Part shown: piece by piece, positions 7,179-15,616 of the stretch
Position numbering within the stretch: position 1 is the first letter of the stretch
Layout of the letters: each line of letters begins with the position of its first letter
Assembly: GCF_002101705.1 (NCBI RefSeq)
Contig: NZ_LQPC01000042.1
Coordinates: 1 to 40,614 of the forward strand
Direction: 5' to 3'
DNA: 40,614 nt
DNA from: Mycolicibacterium iranicum
Lineage (GTDB): Bacteria; Actinomycetota; Actinomycetes; Mycobacteriales; Mycobacteriaceae
Translations under genes and position numbers: made by a program
The notes under the pieces: model-generated
Told to the model about the DNA's origin: nothing
What the model saw: only the letters and a program-made list of their open reading frames with translations
The model's database searches: none

Positions 7179-9311
7179 ATGACAAACCGCGATGACCACG
7201 GCGTAGCAACATCCCACCCTGGCGGGCACGCCCACCACCAATTCCCCAGCGCACACCCTGACACCCACCCACACGGCGAACACCACGGCCATGACAATCA
7301 CACCGGCCACACTGGCCATAGCGGCCACGGCGGTGACCACGTGGCCCAATTCCGCAAGCTCTTCTGGATCAACCTGATCATCGCCATACCGGTCGTCGCG
7401 TTCTCGACCATGTTCGCGATGCTGCTCGGTTACGACGTCCCCGACTTCCCCGGCGCACGCTGGATCGCGCCCCTGCTCGGGACAGTGATGTACGTCGTCG
7501 GTGGCCGCCCCTTCCTCACCGGTGCGCTGAACGAGGTCCGTTCCCGCAAACCAGGAATGATGCTCCTGATCGGACTGGCGATCACCGTCGCCTTTTTCGC
7601 GTCCTGGGGCGCGAGCTTGGGCCTGCTCCACCACGAGCTGGAATTCTGGTGGGAACTCGCCCTTCTCATCGTCATCATGCTGCTCGGCCACTGGGTAGAA
7701 ATGCGCTCGCTGGCCCAGACCACCTCAGCGCTGGACTCACTGGCCGCACTACTTCCCGACGAAGCCGAGAAGATCGACGGCGACCGCACCGTCACCGTCT
7801 CGCCGACCGACCTGCACGTCGGCGATGTCGTTGTAGTCCGACCCGGCGGCAGCATCCCTGCCGACGGCAAGATCGTCGACGGACGCGCCGACATGGACGA
7901 GTCCATGGTGACCGGCGAATCCCGGCCCGTTACCCGCGGCGTCGGGGATCCCGTCACAGCCGGCACCGTCGCCACCGATTCCGGGCTTCGGGTCGAGATC
8001 ACCGCCACCGGCGACGACACCGCCCTAGCAGGCATCCAACGCCTAGTCACCGAAGCGCAGAATTCGTCCTCGCGTGCCCAGCGCCTTGCTGACAAGGCCG
8101 CCGGCTGGCTGTTCTGGTTCGCCCTGATCACCGCCGCGATCACCGCGGCGGCATGGACAATCGTCGGCAATCCCGATGCCTCGGTGGTAAGAGCGATCAC
8201 CGTGCTGGTCATCGCCTGCCCTCATGCGCTGGGCCTGGCGATACCACTGGTCGTGTCCATCGCCACCGAACGCGCCGCCAGAGGCGGCGTCTTGATCAAA
8301 GATCGGCTGGCCCTGGAAGGTATGCGCACTGTCGACGCCGTGCTGTTCGACAAGACCGGCACCCTGACGAAAGGCGAACCCACCGTCACCGCCGTCGAGG
8401 CGACCGGAGACGACGACGGCGACATCGTGCTCGCGCTCGCCGCCGCCGCCGAGACCGACAGTGAACACCCCCTGGCGCGGGCCATCGTGAAAGCCGCCGA
8501 GGATAGGGGATTAACGGTGCCGCGCGCCAGCGGCTTCTCGTCCTCTCCTGCCGTCGGTGTGACTGCGACGGTCGACGGGCACGAAATCCGAGTGGGCGGC
8601 CCCCGACTTCTCGAAGAAGTCGGCGCCCAGGAGGTCCCCGCGGCCACCGCGTGGCGCGGCGAAGGCGCCATCATTCTGCACGTCATCCGCGACGGAGAGG
8701 TGCTCGGCGGCCTGCGCTTGGCCGACGAGATCCGCCCCGAATCCCGCGAAGCCGTCGATGCGCTTCACAAGCTTGGCGTGCAAGTCGTCATGATCACCGG
8801 CGACGCCGAAGCCGTCGCCAATAGTGTCGGCCACCAGCTGGGCATCGACCGGGTGTTCGCGGGGGTGCGCCCCGAAGACAAGGCGTCGAAAGTTGCTGCC
8901 CTGCAACACGAGGGCAAGAAGGTTGCCATGGTCGGCGATGGAGTCAACGATGCCCCCGCCTTGGCGCAGGCCGATGTCGGCATCGCCATCGGTGCCGGCA
9001 CTGACGTCGCCATCGCTTCCGCCGGTGTCATCCTGGCCAGTTCCGACCCCCGCTCGGTGCTGTCGGTCATCGAGCTGTCCCGCGCCAGCTACCGCAAGAT
9101 GAAACAGAATCTCTGGTGGGGCGCCGGGTACAACCTCATCTCTGTGCCCCTGGCTGCTGGTGTGCTGGCACCCATCGGCATCGTGCTGCCCATGTCGGTC
9201 GGCGCCATCCTCATGTCACTGTCAACGATCGTCGTCGCGCTCAACGCGCAACTTCTGCGCCGCCTCGATTTGACGCCCGAGGCGAGCACCCGCGCCGTTC
9301 TCAACCGTTAG
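7179..9311 (+). CDS. copB: CopB-type heavy-metal P-type ATPase with His-rich N-terminus
   Basis: A 710-residue P1B-type ATPase. There is no HMA domain; instead about 50 residues packed with histidine precede the first membrane helix. Motifs: TGES actuator loop, the transport motif CPH at 347-349 (in place of CPC), DKTGT from Asp391, SEHPLA, and GDGVNDAPAL. CPH with a His-rich N-terminus marks the CopB/P1B-3 group, which exports copper (Cu(II)/Cu(I)) or silver. ATG 7179 is preceded by AAGGAAAG. It is the last gene of the copper cluster, 55 bases after csoR, and complements the CPC-type pump upstream. Confidence 0.9.
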   Translation: MTNRDDHGVATSHPGGHAHHQFPSAHPDTHPHGEHHGHDNHTGHTGHSGHGGDHVAQFRKLFWINLIIAIPVVAFSTMFAMLLGYDVPDFPGARWIAPLLGTVMYVVGGRPFLTGALNEVRSRKPGMMLLIGLAITVAFFASWGASLGLLHHELEFWWELALLIVIMLLGHWVEMRSLAQTTSALDSLAALLPDEAEKIDGDRTVTVSPTDLHVGDVVVVRPGGSIPADGKIVDGRADMDESMVTGESRPVTRGVGDPVTAGTVATDSGLRVEITATGDDTALAGIQRLVTEAQNSSSRAQRLADKAAGWLFWFALITAAITAAAWTIVGNPDASVVRAITVLVIACPHALGLAIPLVVSIATERAARGGVLIKDRLALEGMRTVDAVLFDKTGTLTKGEPTVTAVEATGDDDGDIVLALAAAAETDSEHPLARAIVKAAEDRGLTVPRASGFSSSPAVGVTATVDGHEIRVGGPRLLEEVGAQEVPAATAWRGEGAIILHVIRDGEVLGGLRLADEIRPESREAVDALHKLGVQVVMITGDAEAVANSVGHQLGIDRVFAGVRPEDKASKVAALQHEGKKVAMVGDGVNDAPALAQADVGIAIGAGTDVAIASAGVILASSDPRSVLSVIELSRASYRKMKQNLWWGAGYNLISVPLAAGVLAPIGIVLPMSVGAILMSLSTIVVALNAQLLRRLDLTPEASTRAVLNR

Positions 9312-9321
9312 GGGACGGCCC

Positions 9322-9382
9322 ACCATGTGGAGCATCCGGCGACCATGTGAAGTTCGAATCGCCGCTCCCAACCATGTGGAGC
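9322..9382. repeat. Three direct repeats ACCATGTGRAGY, possible IS end remnant
   Basis: ACCATGTGGAGC occurs at 9322-9333, ACCATGTGAAGT at 9342-9353 and ACCATGTGGAGC at 9371-9382, just after copB. Unevenly spaced short repeats like these are typical of IS21-family termini; no transposase sequence is visible nearby. It may mark the right boundary of the copper module. Confidence 0.45.
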
Positions 9383-9526
9383 TTCGCACGAAGAAAGCAA
9401 ATGCAGTCGCCGGTCGAATTCTCAATTATCCGTCGACCGCCGGTACCTTCGGATGCGCCGTAGACGGCGTGTAGCTGAGCGACAAGCCACCCAATCGGAG
9501 CCGGGGAAGCGGAGGAAGGAGCACCA

Positions 9527-10033
9527 GTGACCGACCTCGCCACTGTCGAAAATTCGATTCGACGACGGTCGTTCGGCACCCTGTCGACGCTCGATAGCAG
9601 CGGCAACCCCCACGCGACGGCCGTCACGTACGCAGCGGCCGGTGAAGGCACAAACCTGACGTTGTACATCACGACCCGTACTACGAACGTCAAGGTTAAA
9701 AACATTCGACGACGCCCACAGGTAGCCTTCGTCATTCCCGTGCCGCACCGCTTTCTCCCCATGATGCCGCCGGCAGCTGTGCAGTTTGCGGGGTCGGCCA
9801 CAATACTGAACCACGAAAACGCCGACGCGCGAGGGGCATTCCACGCGGACTGGTTTCTCCGTCGCATTCTCGCCGCCGAGGAGCGCATCGTCTCTCAGAG
9901 TGCTGAGCTGTGCTTCATCGCAGTCCGGCCGAGGCGATGGTTATCCACCTACGGCATCGGAATGTCGGCCCTCGACATCGTGCGTCATCCGGGCGACGCC
10001 ATCGGGCGGGCAGACCTGACGGGCGGAAACTAG
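9527..10033 (+). CDS. Pyridoxamine 5'-phosphate oxidase-fold (FMN/F420-binding) protein
   Basis: A 168-residue protein with the split-beta-barrel PPOX pattern: an N-terminal helix, RRSFGTLSTLDSSGNPHATAV-type first strands, an NVKVKNIRRRPQVAFV segment and a C-terminal RPRRWLSTYG strand. Members bind FMN, F420 or haem and act as small oxidoreductases; the substrate cannot be inferred. GTG start with GGAAGGAG 8 bases upstream. Separated from copB by 215 bases that contain IS-like repeats, so it is probably not part of the copper operon. Confidence 0.75.
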   Translation: MTDLATVENSIRRRSFGTLSTLDSSGNPHATAVTYAAAGEGTNLTLYITTRTTNVKVKNIRRRPQVAFVIPVPHRFLPMMPPAAVQFAGSATILNHENADARGAFHADWFLRRILAAEERIVSQSAELCFIAVRPRRWLSTYGIGMSALDIVRHPGDAIGRADLTGGN

Positions 10034-10067
10034 CCGTCAGGCCGTGGATTGGCCATACAGACGTAGG

Positions 10068-10904
10068 TCAATGCACATGGTCGTGGTCTTGGTGGTCGTC
10101 TAGCGGCGTCGCCGCTGGAAGCGGCTCGCTGATGGGCACGGGCGTAGCCTGCTCAGGCGCGCCGCCAGAGCCAGCGCCTGGTGCAGGAGCTTCGACTGGG
10201 CGCACGGCAGGCGGGGAAGACGTCGGCTCCGGATCGTGATTGTGATGGTCGTCGACGTGTTCTGCACCGGTTCCGTGATCATCGGAGGCGGGCTCCCCAG
10301 CGGGCGCTGCAGGGGATGGTTCAGGATGGCTGTGATGGTCGTCAGTCTGCTCTGCACCAGGTCCGTGGTGATGAGCCCCTGCTTCAGCGCCGGCTGGGGC
10401 GTGGTGGCCGTGCCGTAGACCAGAGGCAGCGCCCACTGTGGACGCCAACGTGACGATCCCAATCGCGCCCAGGAGCACCATGGCACTGCCGAAGGCGGGC
10501 ACCGGTTCTCCTTGAAGGCCGCGGTGCCAGACCCAGCCAGCGCCCATGACGACATAGATCTGAAGCAGCAACGCGCATAGGTCCGCGGCTTGGATCAGTT
10601 CGGCTTGACCGGCGTGGGGCCCGAGCGGCGCTCCCGCGGTTCTCGACACGGACCAAAGCGCAATAACGGCAAGGTTGACCAAGATGCCAAGAGCTAGCAC
10701 CGGGGTGGTGGTACGGGTGAGTACTAGCCGCGCCCACAACAGTTGGAACAGCGCGATGGCAGCGAAAAACAGGCCCGCTGGCATCCATTCCTGCCAGTGG
10801 GCGGGAACGACGGCGAAATGGATGACAGAAGCACCTAGTGAGGCGAGCGCGGCAAGCCGAGCCGCTAACCGGCTGTCGGTCTTCTTCGCTGTCCTAGGCG
10901 CCAC
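10068..10904 (-). CDS. Membrane protein with long His/Asp/Pro-rich C-terminal tail
   Basis: About 278 residues. The N-half has five or so hydrophobic helices (starting around ASLGASVIHFAVVPAH). The C-half is a flexible tail with repeated metal-ligand clusters: HGHH, HHH, two imperfect units DDHHSHPEP and DDHHNHDPEP, and a closing DDHQDHDHVH. Family not recognised. The tail is a plausible Cu/Zn/Ni-binding sponge, and the position beside the copper cluster supports a metal role (inference). Start uncertain: GTG 10902-10904 is used; the frame continues to 10952. No clear ribosome site at either. Confidence 0.6.
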   Translation of the reverse strand: MAPRTAKKTDSRLAARLAALASLGASVIHFAVVPAHWQEWMPAGLFFAAIALFQLLWARLVLTRTTTPVLALGILVNLAVIALWSVSRTAGAPLGPHAGQAELIQAADLCALLLQIYVVMGAGWVWHRGLQGEPVPAFGSAMVLLGAIGIVTLASTVGAASGLRHGHHAPAGAEAGAHHHGPGAEQTDDHHSHPEPSPAAPAGEPASDDHGTGAEHVDDHHNHDPEPTSSPPAVRPVEAPAPGAGSGGAPEQATPVPISEPLPAATPLDDHQDHDHVH

Positions 10905-11186
10905 CGAACCAGGATGACAGCGCCACCCCCGACACTGGCTGCATGAGGCCACATCTCAATACGACCGAGATTCATTCGTCATCAACTACTGCCGTCCTAC
11001 GTAGATGGCTCGATGCGACCCTTCGTCTGCGAGTCTCAACCACCGCCGTTTGGCGATAACCAACACCGGCTCCTCTTGAGACCTCGCCGATGCGGCAGTA
11101 GCGCACGTCGCTGTTCGCGTCCGGAAACGGCTCAGAGTGTCGACGGGACAGCGCGCGTCACCGTGCGGGGCGCCGGAGGACAGAGG

Positions 11187-12149
11187 TCACATCTCCCTCA
11201 TGGCGTTGCGCTGCTTGAGCCGTTCGCGCACCACATCCTCGACACGGCCATCGGGTAGCGACAACACATAGCGCCGTATGACATCCAGCGCGAACTCCTC
11301 AATGTCGGCGTAGCTGGCGCCGGCGAGCTTGTCGGCGAGGGTGCGCGGCGCCATACCGAGGTTCCCGCCGAGCTGCATACGCAGCTGCTCGAGAAAAGCC
11401 GTGGCCTGTACGCGCGACGGGGGAGGCAGTATTAACCGCACCTGAAAGCGGCGCCATGCCGCGCGGTCGAGCAGTTCGCCATGATTGGTCGCGCAGACGG
11501 CGACCACATGGGAGGGCAAGCGATCGATCTGTAGTAGCAACGTCGAAACGACGCGCTTGATTTCGCCGGTTTCGTGCGCGTCGGAGCGCTCCTTGGCGAT
11601 GGTGTCGAACTCGTCGAAAAAGAGCACGCAGCGCCGAGTCCTTGCGAACTCGAAAACGTGATCGATTCGACTCGTTGTCTCTCCAAGAAAGCTAGATACA
11701 ACTCCCTCGTAACGCACGGCGTAGAACGGCACCATCAACTCCGCTGCCAACGCTTCAGCAAGCGAGGTTTTACCGTTACCAGGCGGACCTTCCAAAAGGA
11801 TGCGGTTACGCGGTTCCAGGCCGTGGCTGCGGAGAAGCTCGCTACGGTGATGCTCCTCGATGATCTCGGTCACCGCCGCCGTGACGGCAGGCGCCAAATG
11901 CACCTCTGACAATCGCCGCTTAGGCACAATTTCGGTGACCAGATCAGCGACCTGGCGGGCGGTGTCATCACGGGCGAGCAGGCTGCGAGCACCGGCAGTG
12001 GTGATCAATTCGGACAGACGATCAGCCACAAGATGGTGCTGATTGTTGCGCTCCTCGGCGATGATCGCCTCCACCAGCATGCGAAAGCGGGCGACGTCGC
12101 CACGCTGCTGCGCCTCGACCAGATCAATCACCAGGTCAGACCTCGCCAT
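11187..12149 (-). CDS. AAA+ ATPase
   Basis: A 320-residue ATPase of the SpoVK/Vps4-like AAA+ type: Walker A GPPGNGKT at 121-128, Walker B CVLFFDEFD around 174-182, sensor motif AVCATNH and an arginine-rich lid. An N-terminal helical region (1-100) precedes it. ATG 12147-12149 has AAGGAGG at good spacing. Family members remodel or unfold partner proteins. A subtilase partner is common in genomes for similar ATPases, but none is encoded here; the nearest gene is a divergent methyltransferase. Function unknown. Confidence 0.75.
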   Translation of the reverse strand: MARSDLVIDLVEAQQRGDVARFRMLVEAIIAEERNNQHHLVADRLSELITTAGARSLLARDDTARQVADLVTEIVPKRRLSEVHLAPAVTAAVTEIIEEHHRSELLRSHGLEPRNRILLEGPPGNGKTSLAEALAAELMVPFYAVRYEGVVSSFLGETTSRIDHVFEFARTRRCVLFFDEFDTIAKERSDAHETGEIKRVVSTLLLQIDRLPSHVVAVCATNHGELLDRAAWRRFQVRLILPPPSRVQATAFLEQLRMQLGGNLGMAPRTLADKLAGASYADIEEFALDVIRRYVLSLPDGRVEDVVRERLKQRNAMREM

Positions 12150-12552
12150 GGCCCCCTCCTTGCACAATGCCGCTCGCTCGATCATTGCAGATGCGCGCAC
12201 CACCGCGGGTTCAGCGCCGCACAATGTCGTGCCCTCTAGCAGCGCCAACAGCCTCCAGATAGCTGTCCGAGGATTCCTTGCCCGCTCAGCCACCGGCCCC
12301 GCGCTGGCTGGCCCACAAGCTGCCCGGAGGTGTCACTGGAGGCGCAGTGGTGTGCCGCTAGCGATCGTCGGCGCCCGGTTGCCTAGCTGACTGGTGTGGA
12401 CGCGACACCCGTTCCAATCGGCGGGATGATCATCGAGTCCTAGACTGCGGCGACTGGTGCGGGGTCCGTCCGGCGTCGAAGGCGGCCACGTCCAGGGAAG
12501 GCCGGTTACTGTCAGCCCAACCGGAAACAAGTCCTTGGCCGGAGGTATCGAC
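12150..12552. other. 403-bp divergent intergenic region
   Basis: Separates the leftward AAA+ ATPase gene from the rightward methyltransferase gene. Open frames cross it, but they lack ribosome sites and protein-like composition. It presumably holds both promoters; no clear -35/-10 pair, operator or repeat stands out by eye. Confidence 0.5.
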
Positions 12553-13479
12553 GTGGCAGTGCGAGGCGAGCGAATCCTGGCAGCAGCGCTGGCAGCAGCG
12601 GGAAGGCGGCGATTCCGGAACCGGATCGCCGGGCAAGCCGCCCGCTACTGGTCTGAGCCCACTGGATCGGCCTGGGAAGCGAACTCACACTGGCGCAGCG
12701 GAATCGGTGATCAAGCCTGGCTGGAGGTTGGTGTTGACCACTGGAAGATCTATGAAACCTTCGCCCGAGCCCTTAATTCGCCCAGCCCGAACACGGTGAT
12801 GGAGTGGGGCGCCGGCGGCGGGGCTAATGCCGTGGCTTTCGCCCCCCATGCGCAGCGGTTCATCGCCGCCGACATCTCCCAAGAAAACCTCGACGAATGC
12901 GTCCGACAAGTCCGCGCGACGTGCACGACACCCGTCGAGACACGGCGCATCGACCTTGCCTGCCCCGAACAAGCCACCGTCGGATTGGCGGGCAGCTGCG
13001 ATGTCTTCCTGTGTCTATACGTGATCGAGCTAACGACGGGCGCGAACGCGGTAAGGGCCATCCTTAAAATCGCCCGCACCGTGTTGGCCCCCGGAGGCAT
13101 GGCGCTGGTCCAAATCAAGTACCACACCAGCGATCGTCGGACCCGCGGCTTCGCCGGGACAGCCTACGACCGAAACCTCGCATCGACCACCACCTTCACC
13201 ATCGAAGAGTTTTGGAACTTGGCGGCCGAGTGCGGCCTCACGCCACGGCTAATCACCTTGGTGCCGGAAAACCGTCTCGACAGCCGCTACGCCTACTACG
13301 CCCTCACCAATTTAGCCGCCGTGCAACCGGCGCCGCCTGACGAGCACCTGCTCGACGTCAAGTACTCAGAGTTCGCCGCCACGTTCAACGCTGATGCCGC
13401 CGACGCAGAGAGGCGCGCGGCGCGGGGCAACTACATAAGCCGCCGTGAGGGCGAACAACCGTCGACGACTGACGGTTAA
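12553..13479 (+). CDS. Class I SAM-dependent methyltransferase
   Basis: A 308-residue soluble protein. The SAM-binding motif I is VMEWGAGGGANA (82-93), followed by an acidic residue at the end of the second strand (FIAADIS) and a post-motif region DVFLCLYVIE with LAPGGMALVQIKY, all typical of Rossmann-like methyltransferases. Substrate unknown. GTG 12553 was chosen because GGAGG at 12541-12545 precedes it; the frame is open from 12457 without a ribosome site. Stands alone on this strand. Confidence 0.8.
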   Translation: MAVRGERILAAALAAAGRRRFRNRIAGQAARYWSEPTGSAWEANSHWRSGIGDQAWLEVGVDHWKIYETFARALNSPSPNTVMEWGAGGGANAVAFAPHAQRFIAADISQENLDECVRQVRATCTTPVETRRIDLACPEQATVGLAGSCDVFLCLYVIELTTGANAVRAILKIARTVLAPGGMALVQIKYHTSDRRTRGFAGTAYDRNLASTTTFTIEEFWNLAAECGLTPRLITLVPENRLDSRYAYYALTNLAAVQPAPPDEHLLDVKYSEFAATFNADAADAERRAARGNYISRREGEQPSTTDG

Positions 13480-13638
13480 TCGGCTTGCCGCTGACTGGTG
13501 GAGTAACCGACTCTCCCTGCGTAGACGGCGCGGTGGCATCGTAGGCAGTTCGGACATTCCGACCAGCCAGCCCTAGTTGCTCGCGAATGTGGCTGCGGTG
13601 GTGGACGATAGCGCGCGGCCCGTCCTACGTTTGCGTCT

Positions 13639-14511
13639 ATGAGCGGAAGTGGGAAGTTGCGGGCGCGCAAGCGTGCGGTGGAAGCGCAGCGCAGGGCGAA
13701 CGAGAAACGCGCGAGCCTTGAACGTGCCAACGTAGACGATGCCGCCTCGGTTCGTGTGCTGCTCCAGCGGCTGCGCGCCGTTGACACTTGGGAGAGTGAT
13801 CGCCTCGATCAAGTGAATGAAAACGTGCGCATGGACGCAGCCCGCAAGCGTGTGAGTCACTTTGTCAACCTGCAAACGGTTACCGGGCGGATGAGGGACC
13901 GCGGTCAGACGATCGCGTCGATCGCTACTCTTGCGGAGGTCGAGGTTCGCGACCTCCAAAATGTCCTTCGCAGAGCGCGTGCTGACGAGGGCGGCGCGCA
14001 GCGTGCAACGGAGTCTCGAAACGCCGCGGCTCTAAGCGCAAACGGCGCAAGTTTGGGGAGCCATAGCGCAGTTGGCGTTGACCATCATCAACCGATCGCA
14101 GCGGACAACTACCCGACATCCGATCCGAATCGGTGCGTCCGTTGCGATGCGGTCATGCTGGATCCCGAAGTCACTTCCCGGCGGGGGCGTCCGCGTCGCT
14201 ATTGCTCTGACACGTGCCGCAGAGACGCCTCGGCGGCGCGTACAGCAGCACAGCGGCACGGAGAACCGATTCGCATCGTCGAGGTTCCTCGTGCTGCCGT
14301 CCGAAGTGCATCGAGTACACAACAACACGGTGCCACCGCTCCGGTAATTCGTTCCGCATGCGACGCAGTAGAATTCGCGCTCCAGAACGCGGATGCCATG
14401 AAAATACTATTGTCGAGTGTGGCTGAGCGGGCACGGCGTAAAGAGTTGGACCGCAGCACATTTGAGGCCGCCCGAGAACTCGGCAAAGTGGTCTATCCAA
14501 ATAGGAGTTAA
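13639..14511 (+). CDS. Conserved-type mycobacterial protein with CxxC...CxxxC zinc finger
   Basis: A 290-residue protein, family not named. Residues 5-35 form a highly charged helix. Residues 70-115 look like a helix-turn-helix-bearing segment (GQTIASIATLAEVEVRDLQNVL). Residues 166-193 hold a zinc knuckle, Cys166-x2-Cys169 and RPRRYCSDTC (Cys189, Cys193), like the GRPRxYCSxxCR knuckles of many actinobacterial proteins. This suggests DNA binding or a regulatory role. It precedes the secretion-like operon by 287 bases and may regulate it (inference). Confidence 0.55.
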   Translation: MSGSGKLRARKRAVEAQRRANEKRASLERANVDDAASVRVLLQRLRAVDTWESDRLDQVNENVRMDAARKRVSHFVNLQTVTGRMRDRGQTIASIATLAEVEVRDLQNVLRRARADEGGAQRATESRNAAALSANGASLGSHSAVGVDHHQPIAADNYPTSDPNRCVRCDAVMLDPEVTSRRGRPRRYCSDTCRRDASAARTAAQRHGEPIRIVEVPRAAVRSASSTQQHGATAPVIRSACDAVEFALQNADAMKILLSSVAERARRKELDRSTFEAARELGKVVYPNRS

Positions 14512-14798
14512 CGCGTACCCTGGCTCGGCGCTACCCCGTCAGATGCTAAGCATGTCGTGTTCCGCCTTCACTTGATGGGGCATGGCTGGCCATGCAAACA
14601 GGCGGCGGCATCAATACCAGCGTGACTGATCCTGACATATGAGAGTTTGGCTGGAATCAAACGTTCTGGACATGACGCGGCTGGCAGTGTCCTGTTTGCT
14701 TGAAAGTGCAGATCAGCCCACTGAACTGGGATTATCCGCTGAACGAATGTGTGCTCAGCTGTGGCGAAGTGTCTGTGCGAAGCGGTAGTTTATGAGTC
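14512..14798. other. Intergenic region with a possible 49-codon ORF
   Basis: An ATG-started frame at 14639-14788 (49 residues, three cysteines, ending ten bases before the next gene) is the only candidate gene. It has no good ribosome site, so it is not called. The stretch probably also holds the promoter of the following operon. Confidence 0.3.
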
Positions 14799-15095
14799 GT
14801 GGAGCGTCTAGATCTGCAACCGGCCACCGCGTGGGGCGGAATTGCGGCAGCTGGCGTGGCCGGTTCAGACGCCGCGTCTGTTGAACCGGCCGGTCCAATC
14901 GCTAGCGGCAGGCTGTCCATCATCGACGCCGCAGCCGGCCTCGCAGACTTCACTTCTATCGCTGCCCAGCAGGGTCACGCGGCGGGGCTTCTTCTGCGGG
15001 TTGAAGCATTGAGCACTGCAGCGGCCGCAGCAGTTAATTCCCTTGTTGTCGTGGATGAACTGAACGCGACACAGCTTCGATCCGTGGCGGAGTGA
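14799..15095 (+). CDS. Small Ala-rich helical protein, type VII secretion substrate-like
   Basis: A 98-residue protein, about a quarter alanine, predicted to form a helical hairpin without a WxG turn. Length, composition and position as first gene of an overlapping operon resemble EspC/DUF2580-like ESX-associated proteins. The resemblance is by form, not by a decisive motif. GTG start at 14799; the ribosome site is weak. The stop overlaps the GTG of the next gene. Confidence 0.55.
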   Translation: MERLDLQPATAWGGIAAAGVAGSDAASVEPAGPIASGRLSIIDAAAGLADFTSIAAQQGHAAGLLLRVEALSTAAAAAVNSLVVVDELNATQLRSVAE

Positions 15096-15616
15096 CTGTG
15101 AGCAAGCTGGCGTTCTACCTCGCGGTCGTTAGCACCGTCGTTGCCATCATGTCACTCGCTGTAAGTCTCAATATCTTCCCACGTGGGCAGTCTGAACACG
15201 CGATAAGGCCGTCGACCTCGTCCACGTCTGCTGCGGAGCCCTCAGAAAAGCACGACGCGGCAATTGAGGCGTGTGTTGGCCTGAGGAACTTCAAGAGCGG
15301 TGTTGGGATTGCGCGTGGCGCCTTCATCGATCGCGTCGACCGGGCCAATGACTGGGAGTCATCACAAAGCCTGGGGGTGCAGGGCTACTACTTCAGCGCG
15401 GTGGGTGCGGAGTTGAACTATATGGCCACCCGGCTAGGTCCAGGCGTACCACGAGAAATTGTTGATGCGCTCGCTGATGTCCGGCGGTCGATCGTGGCTG
15501 TGGTCGACGCAGATTTGCGCCGTGAACCCGCCTCCGTTTCCAACGACATGGTTGATCAGTACTCGAGTGCCCTGCGGGCCGCTGAAAGTGCATGCAAAGC
15601 AACGGGGGTCGGCTAA
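15092..15616 (+). CDS. Single-pass membrane or lipid-free exported protein of the ESX-like operon
   Basis: A 174-residue protein with one N-terminal hydrophobic helix (about 5-27), a Ser/Thr-rich linker and an extracytoplasmic helical domain with two or three cysteines. No catalytic motif seen. It overlaps its neighbours at both ends (GTGA before, TAATG after). I recall a small membrane protein in the same place in the M. tuberculosis Rv3899c-Rv3902c region, which suggests an equivalent role. Confidence 0.6.
   Translation: MTVSKLAFYLAVVSTVVAIMSLAVSLNIFPRGQSEHAIRPSTSSTSAAEPSEKHDAAIEACVGLRNFKSGVGIARGAFIDRVDRANDWESSQSLGVQGYYFSAVGAELNYMATRLGPGVPREIVDALADVRRSIVAVVDADLRREPASVSNDMVDQYSSALRAAESACKATGVG

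Noticed and set aside
11187..13479. ATPase plus methyltransferase as a defence system
   Set aside because: The genes are divergent, 400 bp apart, and lack a nuclease, protease or other effector partner.
14639..14788. 49-codon ORF ahead of the ESX-like operon
   Set aside because: Protein-like but no ribosome site and no recognisable family; kept only as a note.
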